Source of the DNA: Alphaproteobacteria bacterium
Lineage (GTDB): Bacteria > Pseudomonadota > Alphaproteobacteria > UBA828
DNA: 7,299 nucleotides
Direction: 5' to 3'
Assembly (NCBI GenBank): GCA_029937205.1
Contig: JAPYQV010000130.1
Coordinates: forward strand, 1 to 7,299
Position numbers and translations under genes: made by a program. The notes under the pieces are model-generated. The model did not search any database, was not told the DNA's origin, and worked only from the letters and a program-made list of their open reading frames with translations. Shown here one piece after another: positions 1-5,478 of this stretch. Every line of letters begins with the position of its first letter. The stretch's first letter is position 1.

Positions 1-12
1 TAAATATTACAA

Positions 13-639
13 ATGCTCATAGACTTTTCGCTCTTATACTTTTTTATTCCTGTTTTTTTTGTCATATCTATAACTCCTGGCCTTTGCATGACACTTGCTT
101 TGACGATGGGAATCACGATTGGGGTAAGAAATACCATGAAAATGATGGTAGGTGAACTTATTGGTGTTTTGATTGTTGCAGGTACAGCAGTTGTTGGCGG
201 TGGAGCAATTATTTCGTCATTTCCTACTGCCTTTCTTCTCTTAAAATATGGCGGTGGAATATATTTGATGATTGTGGGTTACCAAATGATCAATTCCAGA
301 GGATCACTAGCATTAAATTTTGATGGAACTCACGTATTTGAAATAAATTTTATTAAATTATCTACACAAGGCTTCATAACTGCGGTCGCCAATCCTAAAG
401 GGTGGGCATTCTTTATCGCGATAGTACCGGCTTTTATTAATTATGAAATCGCTCTCTTACCGCAAATGTCCGCTCTTGTGATCATTATACTAACAATAGA
501 ATTTATTTCTTTGATGATATACGCGACTGGGGGACAGGCGCTCGGAATTATGCTAAAAAAACAAAATAACATTCGATTAATAAATCGTATTGCTGGTCTT
601 TTGATGGTTGGTATTGGTATTTGGTTAGCTCTTAGCTAA
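13..639 (+). CDS. LysE/RhtB-family amino-acid exporter
   Basis: A 208-residue, very hydrophobic inner-membrane protein. The LysE/RhtB family exports amino acids or derivatives (lysine, homoserine, threonine and similar) using the proton gradient; the substrate here cannot be told. Family signs are ITPG near residue 20 followed by a Gly-rich helix (normally TPGPN, here TPGLC), LKYGGGIYLMIVGYQM in the middle (the family's GaxYLxxxG motif), and ANPKGWAFF in the second half (the usual NPK motif). About six membrane segments fit, and the length is typical for a complete protein. The ATG is the first possible start because an in-frame TAA lies at bases 1-3. No Shine-Dalgarno is visible in the 12 bases before it, and the promoter lies outside the window. 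The gene is AT-rich compared with the rest of the window and converges on tctA, so it is probably not part of the transporter/hydrolase unit. Confidence 0.88.
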   Translation: MLIDFSLLYFFIPVFFVISITPGLCMTLALTMGITIGVRNTMKMMVGELIGVLIVAGTAVVGGGAIISSFPTAFLLLKYGGGIYLMIVGYQMINSRGSLALNFDGTHVFEINFIKLSTQGFITAVANPKGWAFFIAIVPAFINYEIALLPQMSALVIIILTIEFISLMIYATGGQALGIMLKKQNNIRLINRIAGLLMVGIGIWLALS

Positions 640-780
640 ATCTTTTTTAAATAATAAGCCCGGACTATTTTTCAGCCTAGAAAATTTATCTATATCAATG
701 TATTAACGTGTGTGATACCAGAAACGTAGTGCCCGGGGGCGTTGTCCAATATTGTTGAGATATCAGGGACTTAGGCGGGT

Positions 781-843
781 GTGAGGGAAAAATAATAGGC
801 ACCAGAACGCATAAGGTTGCAGGGTGTTTTCCCTCACCTTTTT
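781..843 (+). terminator. Candidate terminator hairpin downstream of the LysE-type gene
   Basis: GTGAGGGAAAA at 781-791 is the exact reverse complement of TTTTCCCTCAC at 827-837, an 11-bp perfect stem enclosing 35 bases. Inside it CACC (800-803) can pair with GGTG (823-826), stacking against the main stem. On the plus strand the stem is followed by C and five Ts (839-843), as in an intrinsic terminator. A rival small hairpin, GGTG (823-826) with CACC (835-838), also sits directly before the T-run. On the minus strand no T-run follows, so it fits termination of rightward transcription better. It lies about 140 bases beyond the LysE stop, farther than usual. The repeat is certain; the terminator role is inference. 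Confidence 0.45.
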
Positions 844-845
844 AG

Positions 846-947
846 TCATCCTTCCAAATAAGATATAGTGATGCGTCGATCAATTGAGACACCGCCAAAA
901 GTGACCATCATCAGGCCAATAAAGGGATCACGGGGACTTAATCGCAT
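846..947 (-). CDS. Possible 33-residue small ORF, unknown function
   Basis: An ATG-initiated minus-strand ORF of 33 codons ending in TGA. It starts MRLSPRDPFIG and ends RRITISYLEG, with a short hydrophobic stretch (FIGLMMVTFGGVSI) in the middle. A purine-rich AAGGGA lies 4-6 bases before the ATG and could act as a Shine-Dalgarno, and the 781-837 hairpin begins eight bases after the stop. It lies about 157 bases downstream of tctA on the same strand, so it could be a distal small gene, a decayed gene start or chance. I recognise no family. An ORF this short arises easily at random, so this is a candidate only. Confidence 0.2.
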   Translation of the reverse strand: MRLSPRDPFIGLMMVTFGGVSIDRRITISYLEG

Positions 948-1104
948 CGCTTCCCTTAAATGGTGGCGATTATTTTTGCTGTTTCTTGATCATGTTAAAG
1001 TTCGACCAAGATGATAATGAGCCGCCGCGTGATTATGATTAATGAACAGGCGTATTCGAGTGCCGTTATGGCAGGGTCAAATTTTCCGAAGTCCTTAGGC
1101 AGGA

Positions 1105-2796
1105 TTACTCATGCATTTCAGCAAAATGATCGCCGGCTTTTTCCAGTTTCCAACCACTCTTCTGGCGTTTTAGAAGTGTATATACAGCCCAGATCACCAA
1201 GGCTGCAGCAAGGCCGAGCCGGACATATCCGGGCATGAAGAACATCGGTATTGCCAGCGAGATCGCCATAAGCGGAATATAAAATAGCGTCCACTTCTTT
1301 TTACCCTGCTCTTTTTGATACCAGGGGAAGCCAACCGAGAATAACGCCAGTAAGAGGAAAAAAGCCGACCATGGACGGATGGCAAATGAAACCACAAAAT
1401 GCGTCAAATCATCGGCAACAGCGAAAGCACGAGACAAATTTAGCTCTGCTAGATTACCAAGTACGACGCCAAGTATCATAGGTGCCAACGGAAATTTTTG
1501 AACCCGCATTGCATAGCCAAGGATACCGAAGACCAGTAAGGTCCACAGATCATTGATGGAATTTTCCAAGGCAAAGACACCGACCGCACAATAGGCGAAA
1601 ATCACCGCCGCCAAAGTATACATCGGCACTCGGGTCACCAGAAGGAAGCCCCGCAGGCAAACAGCTTGCAGGAGAATCATCATGGGATGAGCGATAAAGA
1701 AAGCGATAAAAATACCATACGCGATGACAGCATTCTCGGTGATAAATGTCGGGCTCGGCACCACATCATGAATGAGAAGCGCGCCCAGCATCACCGCTGC
1801 AACAATGTCACCTGGAATTCCCAAAGCCATCATAATGATCAGCGCACCGCCTGCCGTAGCGTTATTCGAACTTTCCGGCGCGATAATGCCATCGGGCTCA
1901 CCGGTGCCAAATTTTTCAGGTGTTTTAGAAGCCTTCTTTGCTTGATCATAAGCGAGGATATTCGAAATCGAGCCACCTGCCGCTGGTAGGATACCAACAA
2001 AAATACCGATAAAAGAAGACCTAAGAAGATTCCGCCAACGGCTAAAGATCATTTTGATCGCCTGAATATGCTCAACCTTCACAACTGTCCCGGTATCACT
2101 CATCAAAGCTTGCTTAGCACGCTCGCGATCTTTGACGTCGCTCAAAAGCTGGCTAAAGGCAAACAGACCGATTAAAACCGGCAGAAATTGGAAACCGGAT
2201 TCAAGTGTCTCAATGTTAAAGTTGAACCGGGCGACGCCATTAATATCGTCTTCGCCAATGGTGGCAACCAGCAAGCCAACAACACCGGCGATCAATCCTT
2301 TTAGCATATTATCGCCGGCCAAGCTGGCCGTAATCGTAAGGGCGAAAAGCACCAGCGAGAAATAATCCCACGGGCCAAATTCCAGACCAAGATCAGCCAA
2401 TTGCGGTGCCAACAAGACCAAGGCCACAGCACTAATTAACCCACCAAAAAACGACGACCACACACCGAGGCCGAGCGCTAGTCCCGGTTTGCCCGCTCGA
2501 GTCATAGGAAAACCGTCAAAGGTCGTTGCGATAGAGGATGGGGTGCCCGGGATACCAGCCAACATGCCTGACATCAAACCACCAGAAAGGCCTCCAACAA
2601 AAACGCCAATCATTGTCGCGAGCCCTTGTATCGGCGGCATAGAGAAAGTGAAGGGCAGCGTTAGAATTACCGCCATGGCAATTGTGAAACCAGGGATAGC
2701 GCCAGCGGTCAGACCAGCGGCCGTGCCCACAAGCATCAACAGAATAGTCTTAAATTCGAATATGGTGACTAAAGCGGTTAAGAAATTTTCCAACAT
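1105..2796 (-). CDS. tctA: Tripartite tricarboxylate transporter large membrane subunit TctA
   Basis: Large membrane subunit of a TTT secondary transporter, a 563-residue protein with about a dozen membrane helices. It carries solute delivered by the TctC binding protein across the inner membrane using an ion gradient. Family signatures are clear: GAIPG at about residues 32-36, GIPGTPSSIATTFDGFPM at about 81-98 followed by RAGKPGLALGLG, then in the second half PAAGGSISN and APESSNNATAGGALI near residues 305-320 with LGIPG just after. The two Gly/Pro loops reflect the family's internal duplication. Members are usually near 500 residues; the extra length is at the C-terminus, where two or three more hydrophobic segments and a charged tail follow the core. 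The start is supported by AAGGACCAGG in the 26-base gap after tctB. It is the last gene of tctCBA. Substrate cannot be read from this subunit. Confidence 0.95.
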   Translation of the reverse strand: MLENFLTALVTIFEFKTILLMLVGTAAGLTAGAIPGFTIAMAVILTLPFTFSMPPIQGLATMIGVFVGGLSGGLMSGMLAGIPGTPSSIATTFDGFPMTRAGKPGLALGLGVWSSFFGGLISAVALVLLAPQLADLGLEFGPWDYFSLVLFALTITASLAGDNMLKGLIAGVVGLLVATIGEDDINGVARFNFNIETLESGFQFLPVLIGLFAFSQLLSDVKDRERAKQALMSDTGTVVKVEHIQAIKMIFSRWRNLLRSSFIGIFVGILPAAGGSISNILAYDQAKKASKTPEKFGTGEPDGIIAPESSNNATAGGALIIMMALGIPGDIVAAVMLGALLIHDVVPSPTFITENAVIAYGIFIAFFIAHPMMILLQAVCLRGFLLVTRVPMYTLAAVIFAYCAVGVFALENSINDLWTLLVFGILGYAMRVQKFPLAPMILGVVLGNLAELNLSRAFAVADDLTHFVVSFAIRPWSAFFLLLALFSVGFPWYQKEQGKKKWTLFYIPLMAISLAIPMFFMPGYVRLGLAAALVIWAVYTLLKRQKSGWKLEKAGDHFAEMHE

Positions 2797-2822
2797 TATT
2801 TTGCCTGGTCCTTTTTAATCAA

Positions 2823-3308
2823 TTACCAAGCGGAAAAAATTTCACCTTGGGGCAAAATAACTTTAAGCCCAAAAGTGAAAATCGACCACATGAAGGTTAT
2901 AGAAACTAACGCGATTGCTGCATGAATAACATGGGCGCGAAGTGAGTGATCACCGAGAGCTGTCAATGTGGCAAAAACAAATAAAACGCCGCCGATCAGC
3001 ATTCCTAAATAATCCAGCGTAAAAAGAAACAAAAAGAACAGGCCATAGCACCAAAGCGCATTGCGGTACCGTCCGGCCCAGCCAACAATTCCACCGCCCT
3101 CAGAGGCTTCGTCCGGGCCCTGCTTCATGGACTGGAACAAATATCCCGCGGTCAATAAAAACAACAAAACAAGAATAACCCGTGGCCAGATCTCGGACCC
3201 CAGCGATTCATAATTCATATCTGGAATTTTGAAAGTCGCCCAAAAGAAAATACCGCCTGCCAATAAAATGATAATCGCGCAAATGGAATCCCTATTCAAT
3301 CGTGCCAT
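2823..3308 (-). CDS. tctB: Tripartite tricarboxylate transporter small membrane subunit TctB
   Basis: A 161-residue inner-membrane protein, the small and poorly conserved TTT subunit that pairs with TctA. The N-terminus follows the family pattern: a short Arg/Asn/Asp lead (ARLNRD), a first helix at about residues 9-26, a periplasmic piece ending in GSEIWPR (the usual G-x-x-x-[FW]-P-R signature) and a second helix at about 41-59. A Gly/charged linker at about 62-82 leads into the remaining helices; the protein ends at Trp161. Identity rests on this pattern, its size and its place between tctC and tctA. A weak Shine-Dalgarno (GAAAGAAG) precedes the ATG. It is separated from tctA by 26 bases and from tctC by 85 bases that contain a hairpin, so its translation may be lower than that of tctC. 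Confidence 0.92.
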   Translation of the reverse strand: MARLNRDSICAIIILLAGGIFFWATFKIPDMNYESLGSEIWPRVILVLLFLLTAGYLFQSMKQGPDEASEGGGIVGWAGRYRNALWCYGLFFLFLFTLDYLGMLIGGVLFVFATLTALGDHSLRAHVIHAAIALVSITFMWSIFTFGLKVILPQGEIFSAW

Positions 3309-3345
3309 GAAAACTTCTTTCAGAGTAGATGTAGATAAAGACTAA

Positions 3346-3381
3346 CCGGGTTCCAGATGATACTAACCACCAAGAACCCGG
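3346..3381 (-). promoter_or_regulatory. Intercistronic hairpin between tctC and tctB
   Basis: CCGGGTTC (3346-3353) and GAACCCGG (3374-3381) form a perfect 8-bp GC-rich stem with a 20-base loop. Read leftward, it starts 12 bases after the tctC stop. It is followed only by TTAGTCTTTATC, not a clean T-run, so it looks like a leaky terminator or a 3'-end stabiliser rather than a full stop. Such an element would raise the level of the binding-protein message over that of the membrane subunits, a common need in binding-protein transporters. The stem is seen; the function is inferred. Confidence 0.6.
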
Positions 3382-3393
3382 CTAATTTACAAT

Positions 3394-4377
3394 TTAGTCT
3401 TTACGTTTATAGGCACCAACTTTTTTGGCAATGCCTTTCCACTTTTTAAAGGTCGCTTTGTTGTAAGGTCCGTACTCAGCCGCATTTTTGCAAATTGTAA
3501 CCGTTCCTTTTTTAGCTAAAGCATCACGAACTTTTGTGCTTTTGCACGCTTTCAGCAAAGCGCTTTCCCAATGGTTTATTATATCGCCGGAAGTGCCTTT
3601 TGGCAGAACAATGCCCCGCTCAACACCATAAATGAGCTTGATACCCTGTTCATCCATCGTCGGAACATCTTTCAAAAAGCGGCGTGTTGGACCAACATAA
3701 CCGAGCGCTTTCAATTTACCAGCCTCGATATGCTTACGGGCGCTGGTCAGGTTGATTTCACCCAATTCAATATTGCCTGCCAATAACGCCGTCATACGCT
3801 GGCGAGTGCCATCATAAGGGACGTGCTTGAATTTAATGCCGGTCGCATCCTCGATGAGGAGGAAGAAAAACTGACTGGTTGATCCCAAGGTACCACCAGC
3901 GAGAATTTTGCCGGGGCGCTTCTTCGCATCAGCGATCAAATCCGCCATGTTTTTCCACGGTGTTTTTGCTGCCGCGCCGACAAAACCTGGCGTACGTGTC
4001 ATCAAAGCCACTGGCTCAAAAGCTTCAAAACTGAAATTGACCCGCCCAGTGAAATAACTGGTCATCGCACTTTGGTGGATGGCAAACAATGTGCACCCAT
4101 CATTCTTTGATTTGCGGGCTTCTTTTGCACCTTTGTTGCCGCCTTGGCCACCGATATTAACCACTTGCAAACCAGGTTTTGCACCTGATTCGTTTACGGC
4201 ATTGGCAACGATGCGATAGATCACGTCGGTTCCGCCACCGGCACCCCATGGCACAATCAAGCGGGCAGTGCCGCATGAAAAGCTAGGTGCAGCAGAGACG
4301 CTTGTCGGCGCCGCCGCAATTGCAGAAACCGCAAGTGCCGCTCCCGCTACTAATGATAGTACGATTTTTTTAGTCAT
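3394..4377 (-). CDS. tctC: Tripartite tricarboxylate transporter periplasmic binding protein TctC (Bug family)
   Basis: A 327-residue exported solute-binding protein that captures a carboxylate in the periplasm and hands it to TctAB. Residues 1-29 look like a Sec signal peptide: KK at positions 3-4, a hydrophobic core, and likely cleavage after SVSA. The mature part opens with the family motif LIVPWGAGGGTDVIYR (about 40-55). Later come GGTLGSTSQF (161-170), HVPYDGTRQRMTALLAGNIELG (185-206) and the closing signature GKLKALGYVGPTRRFLKDVPTMDEQG (220-245). The length is normal. Four cysteines (35, 95, 278, 296) could form two disulfides, which would suit the periplasm. The start has a strong AAAGGAG Shine-Dalgarno six bases upstream. 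It is the first gene of the transporter operon, divergent from the AspDH-like gene. Bug proteins bind very varied carboxylates and amino acids, so the ligand is not known. Confidence 0.95.
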   Translation of the reverse strand: MTKKIVLSLVAGAALAVSAIAAAPTSVSAAPSFSCGTARLIVPWGAGGGTDVIYRIVANAVNESGAKPGLQVVNIGGQGGNKGAKEARKSKNDGCTLFAIHQSAMTSYFTGRVNFSFEAFEPVALMTRTPGFVGAAAKTPWKNMADLIADAKKRPGKILAGGTLGSTSQFFFLLIEDATGIKFKHVPYDGTRQRMTALLAGNIELGEINLTSARKHIEAGKLKALGYVGPTRRFLKDVPTMDEQGIKLIYGVERGIVLPKGTSGDIINHWESALLKACKSTKVRDALAKKGTVTICKNAAEYGPYNKATFKKWKGIAKKVGAYKRKD

Positions 4378-4383
4378 GAAAAT

Positions 4384-4390
4384 CTCCTTT
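4384..4390 (-). promoter_or_regulatory. Strong Shine-Dalgarno of tctC
   Basis: On the minus strand the bases read AAAGGAG and sit six bases before the tctC ATG. This is the best ribosome site in the leftward operon. It contrasts with the weak GAAAGAAG before tctB and agrees with higher production of the binding protein. Confidence 0.8.
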
Positions 4391-4449
4391 GATTAATTTA
4401 AATTTTTTTAGTGGTTAATTTTTCAAGCACCCACAAAAGACATTAAATC

Positions 4450-4467
4450 CTTGACGTAGCTACCAAG
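4450..4467. promoter_or_regulatory. Candidate operator palindrome in the divergent region
   Basis: CTTG (4450-4453) and CAAG (4464-4467) flank the perfect 8-bp palindrome GTAGCTAC (4456-4463). The two symmetries are offset by one base, so the whole is an imperfect dyad. Its central place between two divergent starts suits a regulator that controls both sides. No family consensus is matched with confidence. Confidence 0.25.
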
Positions 4468-4495
4468 CTCTTGTCTTGCGAAAACCTGCTTCCAT

Positions 4496-4526
4496 AGTCT
4501 AACCTATTCATCCTAAAGCATGTCAA
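4496..4526 (-). promoter_or_regulatory. Weak sigma70-like promoter candidate for tctCBA
   Basis: On the minus strand a perfect TTGACA (4526-4521) is followed 19 bases later by TAGACT (4501-4496), which matches TATAAT at four of six positions. The spacing is longer than the ideal 17. If real, transcription would start near 4489 and give a leader of about 110 bases before tctC. The proposed operator would then lie just downstream of the start site. Confidence 0.3.
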
Positions 4527-4557
4527 GATATTCAAGTAATAAAAATAGGTTTTTTTT
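4501..4557 (+). promoter_or_regulatory. Inverted repeat plus T8 tract overlapping the AspDH-like gene's ribosome site
   Basis: AACCTATT (4501-4508) is the exact reverse complement of AATAGGTT (4544-4551), with a 35-base loop. The T-run 4550-4557 overlaps the end of the stem and reaches the ATG at 4558. The only Shine-Dalgarno-like bases, AGG (4547-4549), lie inside the right arm, so pairing would hide them. The stem is AT-rich with only three G-C pairs, so it would be weak. It could tune translation or resemble a poor terminator just before the gene; both are inference. Confidence 0.35.
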
Positions 4558-5397
4558 ATGATCAAAAGGCGCTCTGAAACTTCCGGGGAAACTCTTAAGG
4601 TCGGCATTGGTGGGTTGGGAGCGATCGGATTGAAGGTGGCTCGTGTTCTGGATGAAGGTGGAATTCCCGGATTGGAACTGGCCGCAATCTCTGCCCAGGA
4701 TACCGAAAAAGCACGCCATAACATGTCTGACTTCAAGACAAATGTGCCCGTGGTTGCTTTGAGCGAGCTGGCCGGTATCTCCGATGTCGTTGTTGAATGT
4801 GCGCCAAGTGCGGTCTTTCGTGATGTTGCTGTACCAGCATTGGAGGCGGGTCTAATTTTTGTCCCGATCAGCGTTGGCTGCATACTCCAGTATGACGATC
4901 TTGTTGGATTGGCCAATTCAACCCATGCTCGCATAATTATTCCAACCGGCGCATTGATCGCGCTTGATGCGGTGCGCGCCGCCGCAGAGGGTGAAATCAC
5001 GTCAGTAACTATGGTCACCCGGAAACCGCCCGCTGGTTTTGTCGGCGCCCCCTACGTCGTTGAGCACAACATCGACATCAACGCTATAACAGAGCCAACT
5101 AAGATATTTGACGGCAGCGCGCGCGATGGCGCGCGGGGTTTTCCTGCTAATGTCAATGTTGCCGCTGCGCTTAGTCTGGCGGGTATTGGGCCGGATCGGA
5201 CAAAGTTGGAGATTTGGGCAGACCCGACGGTGGATCGTAACATTCAGCACTTCAAGGTCGATGCCGATAGCGCCAGTTTTGAAGCGACCATTAAGAACAT
5301 TCCCTCAGAAGAGAACATCCGCACTGGGAAAATCACCGCCCTTAGCGTTATCGCTGCGCTACGCGGGTTAACCGCATCCTTCAAAGTTGGATCGTAA
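4558..5397 (+). CDS. L-aspartate dehydrogenase-family NAD(P) oxidoreductase (NadX-like)
   Basis: A 279-residue cytoplasmic protein of the aspartate dehydrogenase family (DUF108). Known members interconvert L-aspartate and iminosuccinate/oxaloacetate with NAD(P). A Rossmann motif GLGAIG is at 19-24 and VVVECAP at 77-83. TGALIALDAVRAAAEG (130-145) is the family's SGAIxGLD nucleotide-contact region, and TRKPP is at 154-158. GFPANVNVAAALSLAGIG (194-211) and ADPTVDRNIQHFKV (221-234) are the catalytic-domain signatures, with His231 in the place of the family's active-site His. Departures from consensus are TGALIALD for SGAI-GLD and ENIRTG (253-257) for ENPxTS, so aspartate may not be the true substrate. 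ATG 4558 is the first start after an in-frame TAG at 4546; AGG lies eight Ts before it. It is divergent from tctC and 81 bases ahead of the hydrolase gene, likely co-transcribed with it. Confidence 0.85.
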   Translation: MIKRRSETSGETLKVGIGGLGAIGLKVARVLDEGGIPGLELAAISAQDTEKARHNMSDFKTNVPVVALSELAGISDVVVECAPSAVFRDVAVPALEAGLIFVPISVGCILQYDDLVGLANSTHARIIIPTGALIALDAVRAAAEGEITSVTMVTRKPPAGFVGAPYVVEHNIDINAITEPTKIFDGSARDGARGFPANVNVAAALSLAGIGPDRTKLEIWADPTVDRNIQHFKVDADSASFEATIKNIPSEENIRTGKITALSVIAALRGLTASFKVGS

Positions 5398-5424
5398 TCG
5401 ACGGAAGAGAATTGCTATTGCCGC

Positions 5425-5473
5425 TCCTCTAGAGTGTCTGATAAGGTCCGAAAAAATTATCTTTCTGAGAGGA
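5425..5473 (+). promoter_or_regulatory. Possible Shine-Dalgarno-masking hairpin before the hydrolase gene
   Basis: TCCTCTAGA (5425-5433) can pair with TCTGAGAGGA (5464-5473), giving nine pairs with one bulged G at 5467. The right arm contains AGAGGA, the ribosome site of the hydrolase gene. Folding would hide it, so translation of the second gene could depend on ribosomes arriving from the first or on another signal. The complementarity is seen; regulation is inferred. Confidence 0.35.
5468..5473 (+). promoter_or_regulatory. Shine-Dalgarno that sets the hydrolase start at 5479
   Basis: AGAGGA ends five bases before the ATG at 5479. The alternative in-frame GTG at 5434 has only CTCCTCTAGA before it, with no purine-rich site. 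The family's conserved part begins soon after residue 1 of the ATG form, so the 15 extra residues of the GTG form are not needed. Confidence 0.8.
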
Positions 5474-5478
5474 CTTTT

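Larger units (their letters stand above)
640..1104. other. Intergenic region between convergent genes
   Basis: A 465-base gap between the 3' ends of the LysE-type gene and tctA. It holds a strong hairpin at 781-837 and one possible minus-strand small ORF at 846-947, both listed separately. Also seen are the palindromes CCCGGG near 732-737 and CAATATTG near 757, and a weak TGCC/GGCA hairpin at 1061-1073 about 32 bases beyond the tctA stop. The part just after the LysE gene (640-720) is AT-rich with no convincing stem. No tRNA-like fold and no recognisable gene remnant was found on either strand. Confidence 0.6.
4378..4557. promoter_or_regulatory. Divergent control region between tctC and the AspDH-like gene
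   Basis: The 180 bases between two divergent starts must hold the promoters for both gene sets. They are AT-rich near each start, including the palindrome AATTTAAATT (4395-4404) just upstream of the tctC Shine-Dalgarno. On the minus strand there is a consensus-like TTGACA. In the middle is the CTTG/CAAG-flanked palindrome GTAGCTAC. At the right end an inverted repeat runs into eight Ts before the ATG. For the rightward genes I see no convincing -35/-10 pair; TTGTCT (4471-4476) and TAGTCT (4495-4500), 18 bases apart, is the best weak match. No regulator gene is in the window. Confidence 0.65.

Noticed and set aside
995..1102. Open minus-strand frame directly after tctA with a hydrophobic end
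   Set aside because: It has no ATG, GTG or TTG start and is about 30 codons long; an open stretch of this size is expected by chance.
1011..1238. 75-codon plus-strand ORF at the tctA 3' end
   Set aside because: More than half is antisense to tctA, and it has no family features or good ribosome site.
1666..1989. 107-codon plus-strand ORF inside tctA
   Set aside because: Shadow of tctA: rich in His, Arg and Cys, with no motif and fully antisense to a well supported membrane protein.
4443..5018. 191-codon minus-strand ORF across the divergent region and the AspDH-like gene
   Set aside because: It lies antisense to a gene with clear family motifs, its protein resembles no family, and it would run through the shared promoter region.
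5118..5135. GC-only hairpin CGCGCGC-GATG-GCGCGCG inside the AspDH-like gene
   Set aside because: It encodes the in-frame GSARDGARG segment and follows from Ala/Arg/Gly codons in GC-rich DNA. Its mid-gene position gives no reason to assign a regulatory role.
5427..5434. CTCTAGAG palindrome in the AspDH-hydrolase gap
   Set aside because: Eight bases, with no second copy or promoter context; better explained as part of the arm complementary to the hydrolase ribosome site.
5434..5478. GTG start adding 15 residues to the GGT-like hydrolase
   Set aside because: There is no purine-rich ribosome site before the GTG, while AGAGGA lies five bases before the ATG at 5479. The added residues match nothing in the family.
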